Both the position numbers and the translations under genes were made by a program. This document shows, piece by piece, positions 34,151 to 47,445 of a stretch of DNA of 64,000 nt; position 1 is the stretch's first letter; every line of letters starts with the position of its first letter. The notes under the pieces are model-generated. The model searched no databases. It had not been told where the DNA came from and saw only the letters and a list, made by a program, of their open reading frames with translations. The stretch is taken from positions 62,001 through 126,000 of the forward strand of contig JAMXBD010002240.1 in NCBI GenBank assembly GCA_024138025.1, written 5' to 3'. This DNA is from Combretum micranthum. Its lineage: Eukaryota; Streptophyta; Magnoliopsida; Myrtales; Combretaceae.

Positions 34151-36690
34151 CAGAATTTTCATGGTGGGGTTAATGAGATCAAGCCTTGTTGAATTGAAGA
34201 GAGAGAAGAATGATAAATGAGGAGATTCATTGAAGTTAAAAATTGCAGATCTAAAAGCTGGAAAATAGGGAACAAAACAAGAAAAAAGGCCCTGCCAAAG
34301 TGGCATAAAGCTTGCTATTGCCAATAATCTGGGCTAAGCCGATGCATTGATACTTTTTTTTCTTTTTATTTATTTATTTATTTATTGAGAACTGCATCCA
34401 ATGATCACTTGAATCTGATCACAGCCACGTGCAGGGCTGGGGGCAGGGCTGATTGAAGTAATTATAGTGGCTATCGTAGAAGGGATGGGGCTGCTTCTGT
34501 GAAGAAGGTAAGTATCATCTTCAGCAGTATTATAGCAGCACTACATCATAATTTGCTTAAATTAAATTCGGTTTGGTTTGATTAGTATAATATCATCCCA
34601 ATTTCTTCTGGTTGCATTTTTCCAATCTAAGATTGTTTTGTATGTTAATTAACATTAAATTTGCAAATGATAAGTTTCTAAGGCTCAATAAGTTGTAGGA
34701 GAGAAAAAAAAACTCCATAATATTTGTATGTTGTCGTGATGCTTCCAGTTATTCCTATCTGAACTTTTCTACCACTGCTATCAGGTACTTACAGAACATT
34801 TGTATGTTGTCATGAGAAACTAAGGTAAAAGTGGTCATGAATCCCATATGTCTTCTTTCATGTTCATATCATAGTTCTCATTGGATGTGCTCAATGTATT
34901 CCACTGGAATTTAAACTAAACGAGTGAGATTATCTTTTTAAAATTTATGCAATATACATGCCATTGAATTGTGTCCTTGAGCACCACAATGCAGGATGCA
35001 AGGTGTCATTTGGAAGCTGTGTAATTTATGCTTGCGAGAAAATCTGACCTAAAATAACATTGCCAGCAAAAAAAAAAAGAAGGATGTATTGGGGGAAAGA
35101 GCAATTTTTTTGCAATGAAATGATCTAATATTAAATTGGAGAACCTCATTTTCATAACTTTAGTCCATCCTTAATCAATAAAAAACAAACTCGCAAATGA
35201 TTATGTAAAGCGTTGAAAGGAAAATTGATTAACAGAACATTTCAGACTTCATCCCCTGTTTCCTTTGTCCATGCATAGAAATGGCAAATTTTTTGCCATT
35301 ATTACACTTTAACTGTTGCATCGATTTGATCGCACTTTTAATACATGGAAGTAACTAGGTGTTGGAGCTCACAAAAACCTATTAAATTTGGAGTTTTGAG
35401 AATAATTCAAGTTGCTGTTTTTTTAATTATCAAGATAATTCATATTCTTGTCATGATATTATTGGATTTATGAAACGAAGTTGAAATTTTCAATTCTAAT
35501 GTCCCTTTTTGAATTGTCCTATACCAATGTTCTTGTCTTGGTTATGAGACTTGTGCTTTGGCATAATCGATTAGATATAATTCAGCGAAGAATTCAATTG
35601 TTCTTCTATGATATGCTGTTAAAAGACTCACTTTAAATTTTGAATTAACTGCAATTATTGAAGTACAACACTTATGGAATGGAAAATTCAGTACAATGAG
35701 ATTCAAATGTTCAGTTTGGCTTGCAATGATGATGCATTAAATTAGAGAATTTGATGTTTAAAGATTTAAAATGACACTTGAACATAATAATGTTTTATTC
35801 ATTTAAAAGAGAAAAGGGAAGTATCAAAAAAATTGAGATTCGGACTTTTAAGTTCAAAACTTGTAGATTCTTGAGGCAGAATTCCATCAAAGTAGTGAAG
35901 TATTATGGGAAAGTCAGCAAGCCTGATATAGTAGCTAACAAGGCTGGAGCAGAAGTGTTATCATAGGGGTATGCCATTCTCATACTGACTCTGATCCTTT
36001 GATCAAGAAATGCAACCAATAGCTGCTCATATATTTGCACATTAACAGGGCGCACATGTTAGCTCACAAGGCTAAAGTAACTATAATGGCATTAGTGAAA
36101 AGGATGGAATGCTTGAGAAGGTAACATCAACACAATCGAATATAAGTTTGTCACTGTTTCTTCCGTCTGTTCTCTTTTATCTACTTCATCCATGTTGTTT
36201 CAAATACAAACCTGTCTATTTGATAGAAACTAGAGTAATTAAAGTGACATTGAACTCAAGAAGATCATGCATACTCCATTGTCCAGATCAATTTTCATTA
36301 GCTCGATAAGTGTGCCCTTCACTTTGTAAAAGGATGCATCATAGTCATAGCATTTTCTGTACAATTTTGAAGTTCTGTAGTAATTGTATGTCCATCTTTG
36401 GCATGGCAAGGGTAGCAACCGTAAACATACCAGAGAACATTGGTGAATTGATAGCTGATATAGACGCTCACAAGCCTAGATCAAAAAGTGTTACCACAGG
36501 GGTATACCATTCCTGTAGTTACGCTAATCCTTCAGTCGAGAACTGCAACCTAAGGCCACTAATATATTTGCACATTTCCAGGGGGCATATGTTGGGGAGC
36601 AAAGCTAGTTGAAGTGACTAAAATGGCATTAGTGGAAAGGGATGGGACTTCTTTTCTTGAGAAGGAAAGGATCAACACAATTGAATATAA
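34150..36690 (+). repeat. Segmental repeat copy 5
   Basis: Landmarks in the same order as copies 2-3: CAGGGCTGATTGAAGTAATT (about 34444), CATTGGATGTGCTCAATG (34880), TAGTCCATCCTTAATCAATA (35160), AGATTCGGACTTTTAAG (35836), the AACTATAATGGCATTAGTG phrase (36075), and a second near-copy of the last part at 36400-36660. No NB-ARC fragment found here. Confidence 0.6.
36403..36612 (+). other. Recurring ATG-led block, possible old exon
   Basis: Reads MARVATVNIPENIGELIADI, then DAHKPRSKSV, with no stop until 36612. The same start recurs at 23251 (MVRAATINITERFGEWIADI), 20190 (MGKAAIMNVLDKVG, then a stop), 16998 and 39430 in more broken form. The protein family is not recognised. The stretch after SKSV is repeat-derived. 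It may be the remnant of a coding exon carried by the segment, or chance. Confidence 0.3.
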
Positions 36691-37915
36691 GTTTATCACT
36701 ATTTCCACTACCAGTACTCTCTTCCTCATTATCGTTTCAAAAACCAACCTCTATTAGATAGAAAGCTGGAGTAATTAAGGTGGTATTGAACTTAACATAA
36801 CATACATACTCCATTTTCCCGAATACTTTCATTAGCAAGAAAAGTGTGTCCTTTGTTTTATAAGTTGGTGTATCATAATTGTAACAATGATTGGCCTTTT
36901 AAGGGAAAACAATCTTATGCTTCAATAGCAGGCGTATGTTAATATCTGAGAAGGTTTTGCAAGAAGATATCTGTTGGAATGCTGCAAACATGAGACTGTT
37001 GTTCACCCTTTGAGTCTTCACAACATGTGTTTCTGTCCATTAAATCATTACTGATGCAGTAATTAAATTGACATGCTTGAGATCATGGAGATCAATCAAG
37101 CTTCCACTAGCTCTTGTACGTCCTGGCTCTCTGCTTCCAATTCTGTTCAGGATCTAGCAATTATTTTGCAAAAAACTGCTGGATATGGACAAGTCCTCCC
37201 CCATGCAGTAAGAAAAGCTCAACTTATTGTAAACAAAGGATGATAGTGTAGGAACATATGTATTTCCATGAGCGAGAAACAGGTCAATAATTAGATTTGT
37301 GGTTATACTTTGTACTGATGCATACGACCTGCGACTTTAGGTTCCTATGTCTAAATAAATGAATTAAGAATAAGCTCTCCTGTTGACTGACAATTCAAAT
37401 TTAACTTGTTGAATATCATTAAAAGTGTTTGCTCCAACACATAATATCCTTGTGCTCAATATTTCTGCCAGAGTTATCTTGAAGTGCCTTTCCTGGGCAA
37501 AGTGATAAATGTGCAAAATTGCACATTTATCTCCATTTATTGCACACTTTTGCATGATTAGGGTGCTTCGATAGTGGATTTTTTCTCAAAGTTGATAAAC
37601 TAAATGTGTTTGGATCAATTGTTTTTGATGAATCTAAAAAATGGATCATGACTAATGACTATTTTGAATCCAAGATGAATTCTTTTGCAATCATAAGAAA
37701 ATGACATGTCAACAAATATGTTTGCTCTTAAGTTGTAACTTGTGATTGAAAGGATCCTATTCTCATGTTTTACTCCTTTGCATCTTAACCAGAATGTGAT
37801 AAAGAGGGTAGATTTTCAAATCAAAGTATTCACTTAATGCCTTTTCTCTTGTAACAGTAATTGAAAAAGAAGAGCTGAACCAAAAAAAGAAAATAACAAG
37901 TACAGCAAGCATTCA
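36691..37915. other. Intergenic DNA, nothing recognised
   Basis: AT-rich, no coding motif. CCTTTCCTGGGCAAAGT at 37485 also occurs at 33764. Confidence 0.4.
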
Positions 37916-40100
37916 AGTTATCCGACCTATATTCAATTGCAGCTGATGATAGCTCCATCAGAATATAATCTGAGCTGCAATTATATCACACAAGCAGCTG
38001 CATGGAGCACCTCTAACCTGATGAAGCAAGCTGCTAAGATCCAGATGCAGCTGAACGTTGCAGTTATACCATGCTGCAGTTTGCTAAAATTATCAATTTG
38101 AAGCAAACAAGCTGGAAAATGGGGGAAAAAGAAAAGGTCAAAAAAAAAAACCCCTGTGAAAGTGACCTGAGGCTTGTTACTGCCAATGATCTAATCGTTA
38201 ATAAGAACTACATCCAATGACCACTCAAATCCAATCACAGCCACATGCAGGGCTGGGGGCATATACTGGGGCAAGGCTGATTGAAGTAATTACTGTAGTG
38301 ACCGAAGAAGGGATGGGACTGCTTCTCTGAAGAAGGTCAGTATCATCTTCAGTAGTAATATGGGACTGCTAAATAATTTGCTTAAATTAAATTCTGTTTG
38401 ATATGATTAGTATATTATCATTGCAATTTCTTCCAGTTGCATTTTCCAAGCTAAGAATGTTCATCATGTAATTCAAGTTAATTAACCTTAAATTTTCAAA
38501 TGTCATTGATGCTTCCTGTTACTCTCATCAAGAAGGTGTTAGAAACTAATGTATATATACATATTCCATTAATAGAGGTAAAGTGGTCATGACTCCCATG
38601 TCTTTCATGTATCACAGTTCTCATTGGATGTGCTCAATGCATTCCATTGAAATTTAACTAAATGAGCGAGATTATCTTGTTAAAAGTTTTGTAATATATG
38701 TCACATTGAATTGGTGTCCTTGAGCACCACAATGCTGGCATCATTTGGAAGCTCTGTAATTTACGCTTGAGAGAAAATCTGGCCTAAAAGAACATCCCCT
38801 GTTTCCTCTGACCATACATAAAAATGGTGAATTTCGTGCCATTATTACACCTAGACTGTTGCATCAACTTGATTGCTCTTTGAATACGTGAAAGTGACTC
38901 AGTGTTGGAGATCACTAAAATCCAGTATAATTTGGAGTAAGATTAATTAAAATTCTTGCCACGATACTACTGGATTAATTTACAAAATGAAGTTGAAATT
39001 TTCAATTCTAATGTCCCCTTTTTAAGTGTCCCATAGAATTGTTCTTGTCTCCGTTAGATATAATTCAGCAATTTAATTGTTATGAATGGTTTAAACTTTA
39101 AAGAAATTATAGAGAGACTAGTACAGATTGAAATCTATGATATGTTCTTAAAGGACTCATTATAAGTTTTGAACTAACTGCAATTATTGAAGTACAGTGC
39201 TCATGGAATTGAAATTTCTGTACAATGAGATTCAACGAGTTTGCTTGTGATAATGATGCATTAAAATACAGAATTTGATGTTTAAAGATTGAAAATGCCA
39301 TGAGAACATAAGGTCATGTTTTATTAGGTTAAAAGCGGAAAAGGAAGTATAAAAGAGATTGAGACTTAGACTTTTAAGTTGAAAACTTGTAGATCCTTGA
39401 AACAGAATTGCAACAAACTAGTGAAGTATTATGGGAAAGGCAGCAGCTAACAGGATGCATATGTTGGCTCACAACGCTAGTTGAAGTAACTACAATGGCA
39501 TTAGTGAAAGGGATGGAATGCTTCTCTTGAGAAAGGTGACAACACAATCGAACATAAGTTTGTCACTATTCCTTCCACCTGTTTTCTTTTATCTACTTCA
39601 TCCATGTCGTTTTAAAAACAAACCTGCCTATAAGATAAAAACTGGAGTAATTAAAGTGATATTGAACTCAAGGAGATCATACATGCCGCATTCTCCTGAT
39701 CAATTTTAGTTAGCTGGATAAGTGTGCCCTTCACTTTGTAAAAGGATGTATCGTAGTCATAGCTTTTTCCTGAGCACTTTTCATTAGCAAGATAAGTGTG
39801 TCCTTTGCATTATAAGTCGGTATATCATAATTGTAACATTTTCTATACAAATTTCAAGTTTTGCAATAATTGCTTTTGCATTTCCATGAATCTTTTATAA
39901 GACAAGCAGTTGCAAGGACCACCCCTAAACTGAAGACCCCGAGAAATCTGCTAAGAACCAGATGCGGCTGAACCTTGCAGTTATACCTTGGTGAGTTTTG
40001 CTAAAATGAAATCTGTCCAAGCACATGATAGATTCAAGCACATCAGATCTGAGGAAGCAGAAATTGGCAGCTTTGAGAACTGAGAGCTACTATGTTTAGA
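37916..40100 (+). repeat. Segmental repeat copy 6
   Basis: CAGGGCTGGGGGC (38248), GCAAGGCTGATTGAAGTAAT (38270), GTCCTTGAGCACCACAATG (38717), AGACTTAGACTTTTAAGTTG (39362) and GGCATTAGTGAAAGGGATGG (39496) follow the common order. CAGATGCAGCTGAACGTTGC (about 38043) recurs as CAGATGCGGCTGAACCTTGC (39959). Non-coding. Confidence 0.55.
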
Positions 40101-40266
40101 ACCATGACACATTCTTGTTACTGAACACGGATGAAGACAGCGGCCCATTAATTTGCTTTTCAAACAGCAATTCCGTGTTGAGGCGCCACTGTTGTGCACC
40201 AGAATTGGATACTCGACAGATGTTATGGGAGCTGCACATAGGTGCCGAACCTAGCAGCTCCTTCAT
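40096..40266 (-). other. Short ORF (56 aa) in a GC-richer island, unidentified
   Basis: The island 39900-40740 is less AT-rich than its surroundings. This minus-strand frame starts MKELLGSAPMCSSHNICR and ends NKNVSWF before TAA. About 110 bp downstream on the same strand a CACCAAG/GTATAA word looks like a splice donor. No family recognised; it could be a first exon, a small gene or chance. Other frames (40464-40736 minus, 40369-40581 plus) overlap nearby and are equally unsupported. Confidence 0.2.
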
Positions 40267-40740
40267 ATCGTTTCTGATTCGAGACTCAAGTCAAAGCGTG
40301 GCCTGTGAGTAGCCCCTGCGTGTTGATCAACAACCACAGCAGCTGCAATTCCAAGCAACCCGAGCTTCATGAATGCAAAAATTCTTCAGGCCCGGGCTCT
40401 GCATACTGTTAGAAGCATCCAAACCCAGCAACAGTCCGAATTAACATTCAAGCTTCAACAGCTTCACACAAGACCTGCGCTTGAGTGGAGAGTTAATTTT
40501 AGTATTGGGGCTGTTAATATTTTGGGGACCCTTGTTTTCACTTTAATCCCTTTAATTGAGCCAGCCCACAGGTGGAGGTAACGAAATTTTGGGGAAAAAA
40601 GAAGAATCTGAGCCGAGGGAGGTGATGTGCCCTCCGTAGAAAAGAGCACGATGGAGGGGAGAGCACGCAGAACAGTATTCTTTGAAATACGAGGATTCTT
40701 TTTCCTCTCTCTGAATTTCAGCATGTTCTCTAGCACACTT

Positions 40741-43690
40741 CTAAGGGAGATCGGATGCAGCCAAGCAATGCCAATTTTTGTTAGATTTTAAGTTTTGTTT
40801 GAAGACTTAATCAAGAAAATCCATTTAAGGTGTTTCCAAATCTGTTTTATTAAAGCATATCATCCGATCATTTTTTCATAAAGTCCAGTTTTTTCTTATC
40901 CATGGTAATGGGTTTCGATGTATCGGGGTATCCATATTTCTATAAGCTTTAATTTTCGTGCTTATCGTAATTATTGTTAGTTTATACATGGCAAAAAGGA
41001 TTATTAGAATGGTCTTAGTTCCTAAATATTTGAACAAGAAAAATGTACAAAAATACAACAGTGAGACTACTGGCTCGAATAATCCAAAATTCAATTATTT
41101 CAACTGCATTAAATGATTTTTCAAATTAAGTGCTACGTTAGCACATTAAGAAATTCTCCTCCCAAAAAGCCTCATTATTTTATTTGTAAGGTTCTACATA
41201 TGAATTCTTTTACTTTTTTTTTACATTTTCATGAGCTTCATTTATTTTATGCAATACCATCACTTTTACATAATAATAACGAAAAAATAATATGAAATAA
41301 CTTTTTTTTTAGAATCCGTTATAAAGGATCTAAAAGGAGTTAAAATAATTTTTATATTCTAAAGAACCTCAAAAAGTAAAATAATTAACATGATTTTTGT
41401 GTCAAGAAACTCAGATGTGGATGCTCTTATGTAAAATGCTTGATTGTGATTAATCGATTAGGATGTTGTGTGTAAATGCCATGGGTATTGTATTAATGGG
41501 TTTGATGAATTGATGCCAATGAACTCATCCAAGTTAATTCTATACTGGCTAAATTGACATATTTTAGTAAACTGATTTGATGTTTTCAGGTTTGGATCTT
41601 ATAACAAAATTGCTTAATCTTATAATATTATTTGTCAAAGATATGAGCATACTGGTCCGAATCAATTTACAATGATCCGGAACTGTGCATGTTTGCCATT
41701 TATTTTTTGTAGACCTTTATCACAGGTTGGGACCAGCTGTAACAAATCCGGACCGCTTCAAAAGATGTGTCCAACAAAATGCCCAATGTACAGAATGTGA
41801 AAGAGTCAGGATACCTGAAGCTTCTGTGGATGCAAAATTCCCAATGGTCTGGATCATTGAATAAAGTCCAGACCACTTAGCAAACAAGGAGTTCAGACCA
41901 CTTAGCAAGCAGAACCCAAATAAGAACAGTTTAGATACTTTTCATTTCACACTGCAATATTAAAAGATAAAAAGAAAGTATATCATATAATACGTATAAA
42001 AGAACAATAATCTCTGCTTATAATATTTATATATAGAGAGAGAGAGAGATTATCAACTCAACGGCTTTTGCATATTTTTGGTATTAAGATAATTTTTCAT
42101 AAAGGTCATTGATATTCTACAAACGAACAATCTAGTATAACAATTTTTTTATGTTTTTATTTTTTGGGCCTGAAACTTCAACCAAGTAAATAGTACAAAG
42201 CATGTGGTTGAGGGGCTAAAGACGACGTACAAAACTACAATTCTCTTTGGGTTACTTATTTTTTTAAAGACTCGACCAAGAATTCATCTGTGCCTAGAGC
42301 TGCTACATGTTAATTTTAACTACTATAGTCTGCAGAACGTCAATGTCAGCTTTATGAGTAATTTATAATACGAGTAGGCTTATTGGATTGTGTCTATTGG
42401 TTCAGGATGATTAAAGGATGGGCTTGGGTAATAAATAAATTAATACTAATCATTATTATGATATTAATAATAATATAACAAGTACAACAAATAAAATTAT
42501 AATTATAATGATAAAATAAATTAAAAAATCAATAGGATCTAACGGAGGCATACCAATGGTGATGTTAATTCAAACTCAATTGAATTTAGCATTATAAAAT
42601 TTTGTTGGATTAGGCCCTGTATATAAGGGCCTCAGCAAGATTGGTTGGTAGGATGGAATTGGTCGTAGTCCACGGTAATGAGTCGAATCACTAGAACTAT
42701 CTAAGCTCAATTATTATCGATATTATTTTTCCTTATTACAACAGGACATGAGAGACCGGTGATGTTAGCAATTGGACTACAGTGTTATTGACCATTGTTG
42801 CTATCGTTGTTATATACATACACACACACATATATATATTATATATTCGTTAAAGCAATAAGCATCAAATTGAAGGAAGTTATTAAGGTGTTCTTTCAGT
42901 TTCCTTGTTGAATGCATGCATTCAAGTAAGTCGATATGTAATTTGTCGAAAAATCAAGCGATGTAATGTCAAAAATCACGTCTAGCTGACATGTTGAAAA
43001 GTAAACATTTATAAATGCGGATAAATATAAAAACATGACTTGTGTTGTGGTACGTTTACGATCAAGTAACCTAAATACAATAAAAATAAAACTAGTGATG
43101 ATACAGATGCTAAAAAGTTGCAAATAATTAACACAATTAGAATGATTATCTTAAGATTTTGTGATTTTGATGAAAGGGGATGATAATAGACAAATATTTT
43201 GGCATCAAAAGAACTGGAAAATTTTATGGTTTCGTGGTGGTTATAACAAACCGGTTTCATTACATCATTAAATGGTTTAGATCTATTCCAGCCATAATTA
43301 AAACCCCTAATATTTTTTACACTAATTATAATCAATTTAAATATAATATTTTAGGCAAGACAGTTCTGTGTGGAACGATAAAGTTCCCAAGAAAAACAAA
43401 TGGGCTTGGAAGTAAGAATTCTTGTTAATATTTCCCTCAAATAACAACTAATTTTTCCTATCTATTTGATACTTCATATTATAAAATATTAATGTAAAAG
43501 TATTAATGGTTTCCTTTATGGTTGGGATACATCTGATGTTAATGGACCATAGAACATAGAGGGATCAGTCTTTCTACCCACCATGGACCATAGAACTTTC
43601 TATATTTGTAACCAATAGATAGCTTTACGTTTTGCACCTCAATTTTATATCAATTACCATCCATTGCTCAAACTTATCATGCATAGTATC
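40741..43690. other. AT-rich intergenic DNA with LTR-like scraps
   Basis: 41650-41930 contains repeated TCCGGACC / CAGACCACTTAGCAA words resembling those at 58190-58330, probably old copia LTR pieces. (AG)n at about 42037-42048 and a mixed CA/TA microsatellite at 42815-42850. The short frame at 43180-43428 shows no motif. Confidence 0.4.
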
Positions 43691-45621
43691 TGTCGAGCCT
43701 GGTTTTTTTCGATTTCCTTTAATCCGATTCGTACTAAACCCTAACCCATTCAATATGAATCCTCGACTAAGAATTAAAGGAAATTTTTAATTTTAAAAAT
43801 ATTTTGAAGTCGCCACTCGACTAAAGTCGAGAAAAAATATAAACCAAAACCAATGGGTAGGTTGATTTTGGCTTTGCTACTGATCTGCGAAAAAATCATT
43901 TTTTATTTTTTTGAAAAAAACGAGAACCAGAAATTAGCTTGAGTTCGGGGGCTAATCTATTAAAACCTAAACGGTTACCACTTCAACTTTCCAAATTTAA
44001 ATTGCTTTCTTTTAAACTCTAATTTTAGAATCTAAATTATTTATCAGGATCTAATTAACTAAACATATGTCTAATATGCACAAAAATACTAATCAAATTC
44101 CATCAATAATCATATATAATCTAAAAACTCCAAATATTTAAATTAATCAAATTTTATCAAATTCTATTAATATTCATATATTCTAAACTAAACTAAACAA
44201 ATCAAATAAATTCACAAAAATAATTTTTTTTACATATTTTAAGTCGCCCATTTAGGTGCCTACGTACCCGCTAATCTGGATCAGACCACACGTAGTTCTT
44301 TTAGAAAAAATTTAATTTGTTGGTTAATTTTAAAATTTTTCGAAATCTTTTCGCTTTAAGTTCATTAAGTTTGTTAAAAATATATACATATCTTTTAACA
44401 TGAACCCGAAATCTATCAAGTTAGGTTTTAGCAATTTTATGGAAAATCGGATTTTTCTAGGTGACAAAAATTTTGAACAAGGAATCATAACCACATATCA
44501 TCATATCAATTGATCATACATATCATCAAGAATAAAAATATTATAAGGAATATCAATATTTAACAAGCTAATTTTAACAAAACAATATCATGGCATAATC
44601 AAGATTTATATATCATTGAAATTACATTATGAAGGGCAAGATTTCAATGTAGTTTCATATATGGTGAAATCATAAAATTCAATATTATTACAATCAAGGT
44701 CATCGCTATATCATGGCATAAAAGGAATATTAATGACTATCATCATACATGATTACATAATTTCAAATGTTATAAACCTAAAACTCTAAAAAATTTCATA
44801 TATTCCTTATGATTAGGGCATGATTATATTTATTATCAATAACAAGATTTTAATGTAATTCTATGAACACATACCTAACATGATATAAAAAAAAATCAAT
44901 TTTATCACAAGAAAACAAAATCATTACTATATATTAATGCAAAAAGATAGAACATTAAAAAACTATATCATGACAAATTAGATCCTAAATTTCAAATTAA
45001 TATTTTTAGAACAAATTTATGAGACAAACATTCATTGACATTGTCAAATTTCATATATCCTCTTAATCATAAAAATATCTCAACTTGTAATATCATGAAT
45101 AACTATTCACAATATTCAACACAATACGATGCACCATTATAATTCCAAAAACTTTAATTGAATGAAGAATAACATATATCCAATATCATGCCTTGTTCAA
45201 AATTATTATATCAATACCAAGATCACAGGTAATATTTAGACAATATTATAAAACAATTTCATAAATGTATGCATTATCACAAAATACATATCTAATATGA
45301 TCATTGAAATACCATCTCGTACACTATTGGACAATTCATTATAAGCCTAAAACTTTAGTCTAATCAAAATTTTCATGTTAATAATAAAACTTTTCCTTAA
45401 AAACCTATTCATCATGGCGAAAAGCAAATATTCATTGACAAAATATATATATATACATATATACATATTATAATGACTATACTATCATGATTCAAACTAA
45501 TACTAATTTCACATATTTTATTTTATTCTATTATTTTTTTTTTAAAACACAATATATTCATAATAGATTTTGAATATTATAATTATATACTAATTTTTCA
45601 TTTTTCTTATTTCTATTTTCC

Positions 45622-45625
<4 letters not shown>

Positions 45626-45686
<61 letters not shown>
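45626..45686. repeat. (ATT)n microsatellite
   Basis: About twenty perfect ATT units inside the solo LTR, giving a false poly-asparagine frame on the minus strand. Confidence 0.95.
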
Positions 45687-45689
45687 CCT

Positions 45690-45930
45690 GCAGAATGGAT
45701 TCTGAAAGGGGGAGGACGCGCGCATGGATGAATTGGCCGACGACGACGCGCATAGGGAGAAGATCAATCCGCGCCTGGAAATTGGCCAGCAGAGACGCAA
45801 CAGCGACGGCAAGGGAAAATGGCCAACGCGCACACAGGGGAAAAACGGCCGAGGTTCCAGCGGCAAAAAAAAAAGGCAGATTCCGATCAAGTCGGGTCGA
45901 GCAGCGACCGGAGTCTTTCTGTACCAAAAC
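45690..45930. other. GC- and CpG-rich island in the solo LTR
   Basis: Abrupt change from very AT-rich DNA to about balanced composition with many CpG (GACGCGCGCATGG, GACGACGACGCGCAT). Frames are open on both strands only because stop codons are rare in such DNA. Possibly the promoter part of the LTR; a coding role is unsupported. Confidence 0.5.
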
Positions 45931-46668
45931 TCGAGCTTTGCTAAAAAGCTTAAAATCGAAGTTTCTAAAAAGCTTAAAAAACCTAAATCATAAGAATGGG
46001 ATTTTTTTTGTTTCTTGCTTTGTTTTCATGTCCTCTTTTTTGTTTTTTCATTCTTCTATTTATAGAGTTAAATTTGGGGCTTTTTTATTTAAATCCGAAA
46101 AAACGAATTACAACTATTAATTAGTTGTAAAAAACGGTCAAGTATCACAAATAGCTGTCATTACCGTTATGATTTTGAACGTTAAACAGCTGTCATTAAC
46201 AAAAATCTCAGATTTTGCATTTTTTTTAGGAAACTAAAAACGAGTTTTTTTTTTAATTTTCGAATTCAAATTTCAAATCCTTCTTCTTGATGAAAACAAC
46301 TAAATTTTATACCAACATAAACTACTACGCGCCTATTTTTAAGAAACGTGCTTGGTTTGTAAAAAATGAGTCGAAAACCGAGCCAAAAAAACTCTCAAAC
46401 ATGGCCCATCGGGGGGCCAAAGCTAGAAGACGATGAGCAGTGTTTTTTTTTTTTTTTTACGATTTTTGAAATTACATTTATCCATATTACATCTATTACA
46501 TTTATTTCTATTAAATTGATTTATTATGATTATTATTTTATTTTTTTATTTTTCATTCCTAGCTTTAACATTTATAATATGCAAAAATTAATTATTTTAA
46601 TTATGTATATACTAAGCTAAGTATTTATTTTGACAAAAAGAATGTCAAAATGAGGTGTCTACAGTATC

Positions 46669-47440
46669 CAATTAATATGTTAATTATTACCTTCACTACC
46701 TCTTTCTAAACCATTTTCAAATAGGTAGTAATACTCACACGTGTGTCTTAGTTTTAATTGGGTAATTTGTAAATGATATATCCTGCTTATGAGAATTTAG
46801 AGCCATTCAATTCATTGAATTTGTTAAGGATGAGGAATGTTGATTTATTGACTCTTAAGTTTTAAGATACTTTTAGGGATGAAGGCAACACATTCATTCA
46901 TATTATTGAATAATTTAGTGTCTTAAGTTCTAATTTTTCTAATTTAATTCTTTTATTTTGAGGTAAAGTTGAATTTAGTGTTTTTGTTAGATGATACTTT
47001 AGACATTGTGTTGAAATGAGATAGAATGTACATGCCATTTCTGTTTAGTCGTGTTCCAATGTCATTATCTTACCATTGAGATTTTAGAAATGCTAAAGTC
47101 AATCTATTATAACTATAAGATGGATCCTTATTTAATTTATTTTGTTATGAAAGGGAAACTTTTTTACAATTATAACTTGCTAACTCTCGTGATTTCTAAA
47201 ATTCCAATCAGTAAAGCACTCCAATCGGATGCTAAGTGTGACATTTGTGTCATGAAATAAACATTGCTCCAAAAAAATGGTGAATGAGTACTTCAACAAG
47301 GAATTGATCATGTTATGGGTGAAATTAGCTTTACAACAAAGAATTTAGCCCTGTTGTTCTGAAACAATTCTAGTTTAGGACAGGCTGCAACATTTGAAAT
47401 AACATAAGTAAGAAACAAATAACATACTTTAATATGTAGA
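46669..47440. other. Intergenic DNA between two solo LTRs
   Basis: AT-rich, no gene recognised; probably older host DNA in which both LTR elements landed. Confidence 0.4.
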
Positions 47441-47445
47441 GAAGT

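Larger units (their letters stand above)
43691..46663. repeat. Solo LTR, 2973 bp, target duplication GTATC
   Basis: Starts TGTCGAGCCTGG and ends GGTGTCTACA (TG...CA). GTATC lies directly before (43686-43690) and after (46664-46668). It contains the AAGTCGCCACTCGAC and GGTGCCTACGTACCC words seen in plant gypsy LTRs. No internal region or second LTR is present, so it is a solo LTR, presumably left by LTR-LTR recombination. Orientation is taken from the left-end match only. It includes an (ATT)n tract and a GC island. Confidence 0.85.

Noticed and set aside
40464..40736. 90-aa minus-strand and 70-aa plus-strand frames in the 40.4-kb island
   Set aside because: They overlap on opposite strands, show no motif and have no conserved counterpart; left as unsupported.
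45621..45890. Minus-strand frame ending in poly-asparagine and plus-strand frames 45695-46120
   Set aside because: Created by the (ATT)n tract and the stop-poor CpG island; the two strands are equally open.
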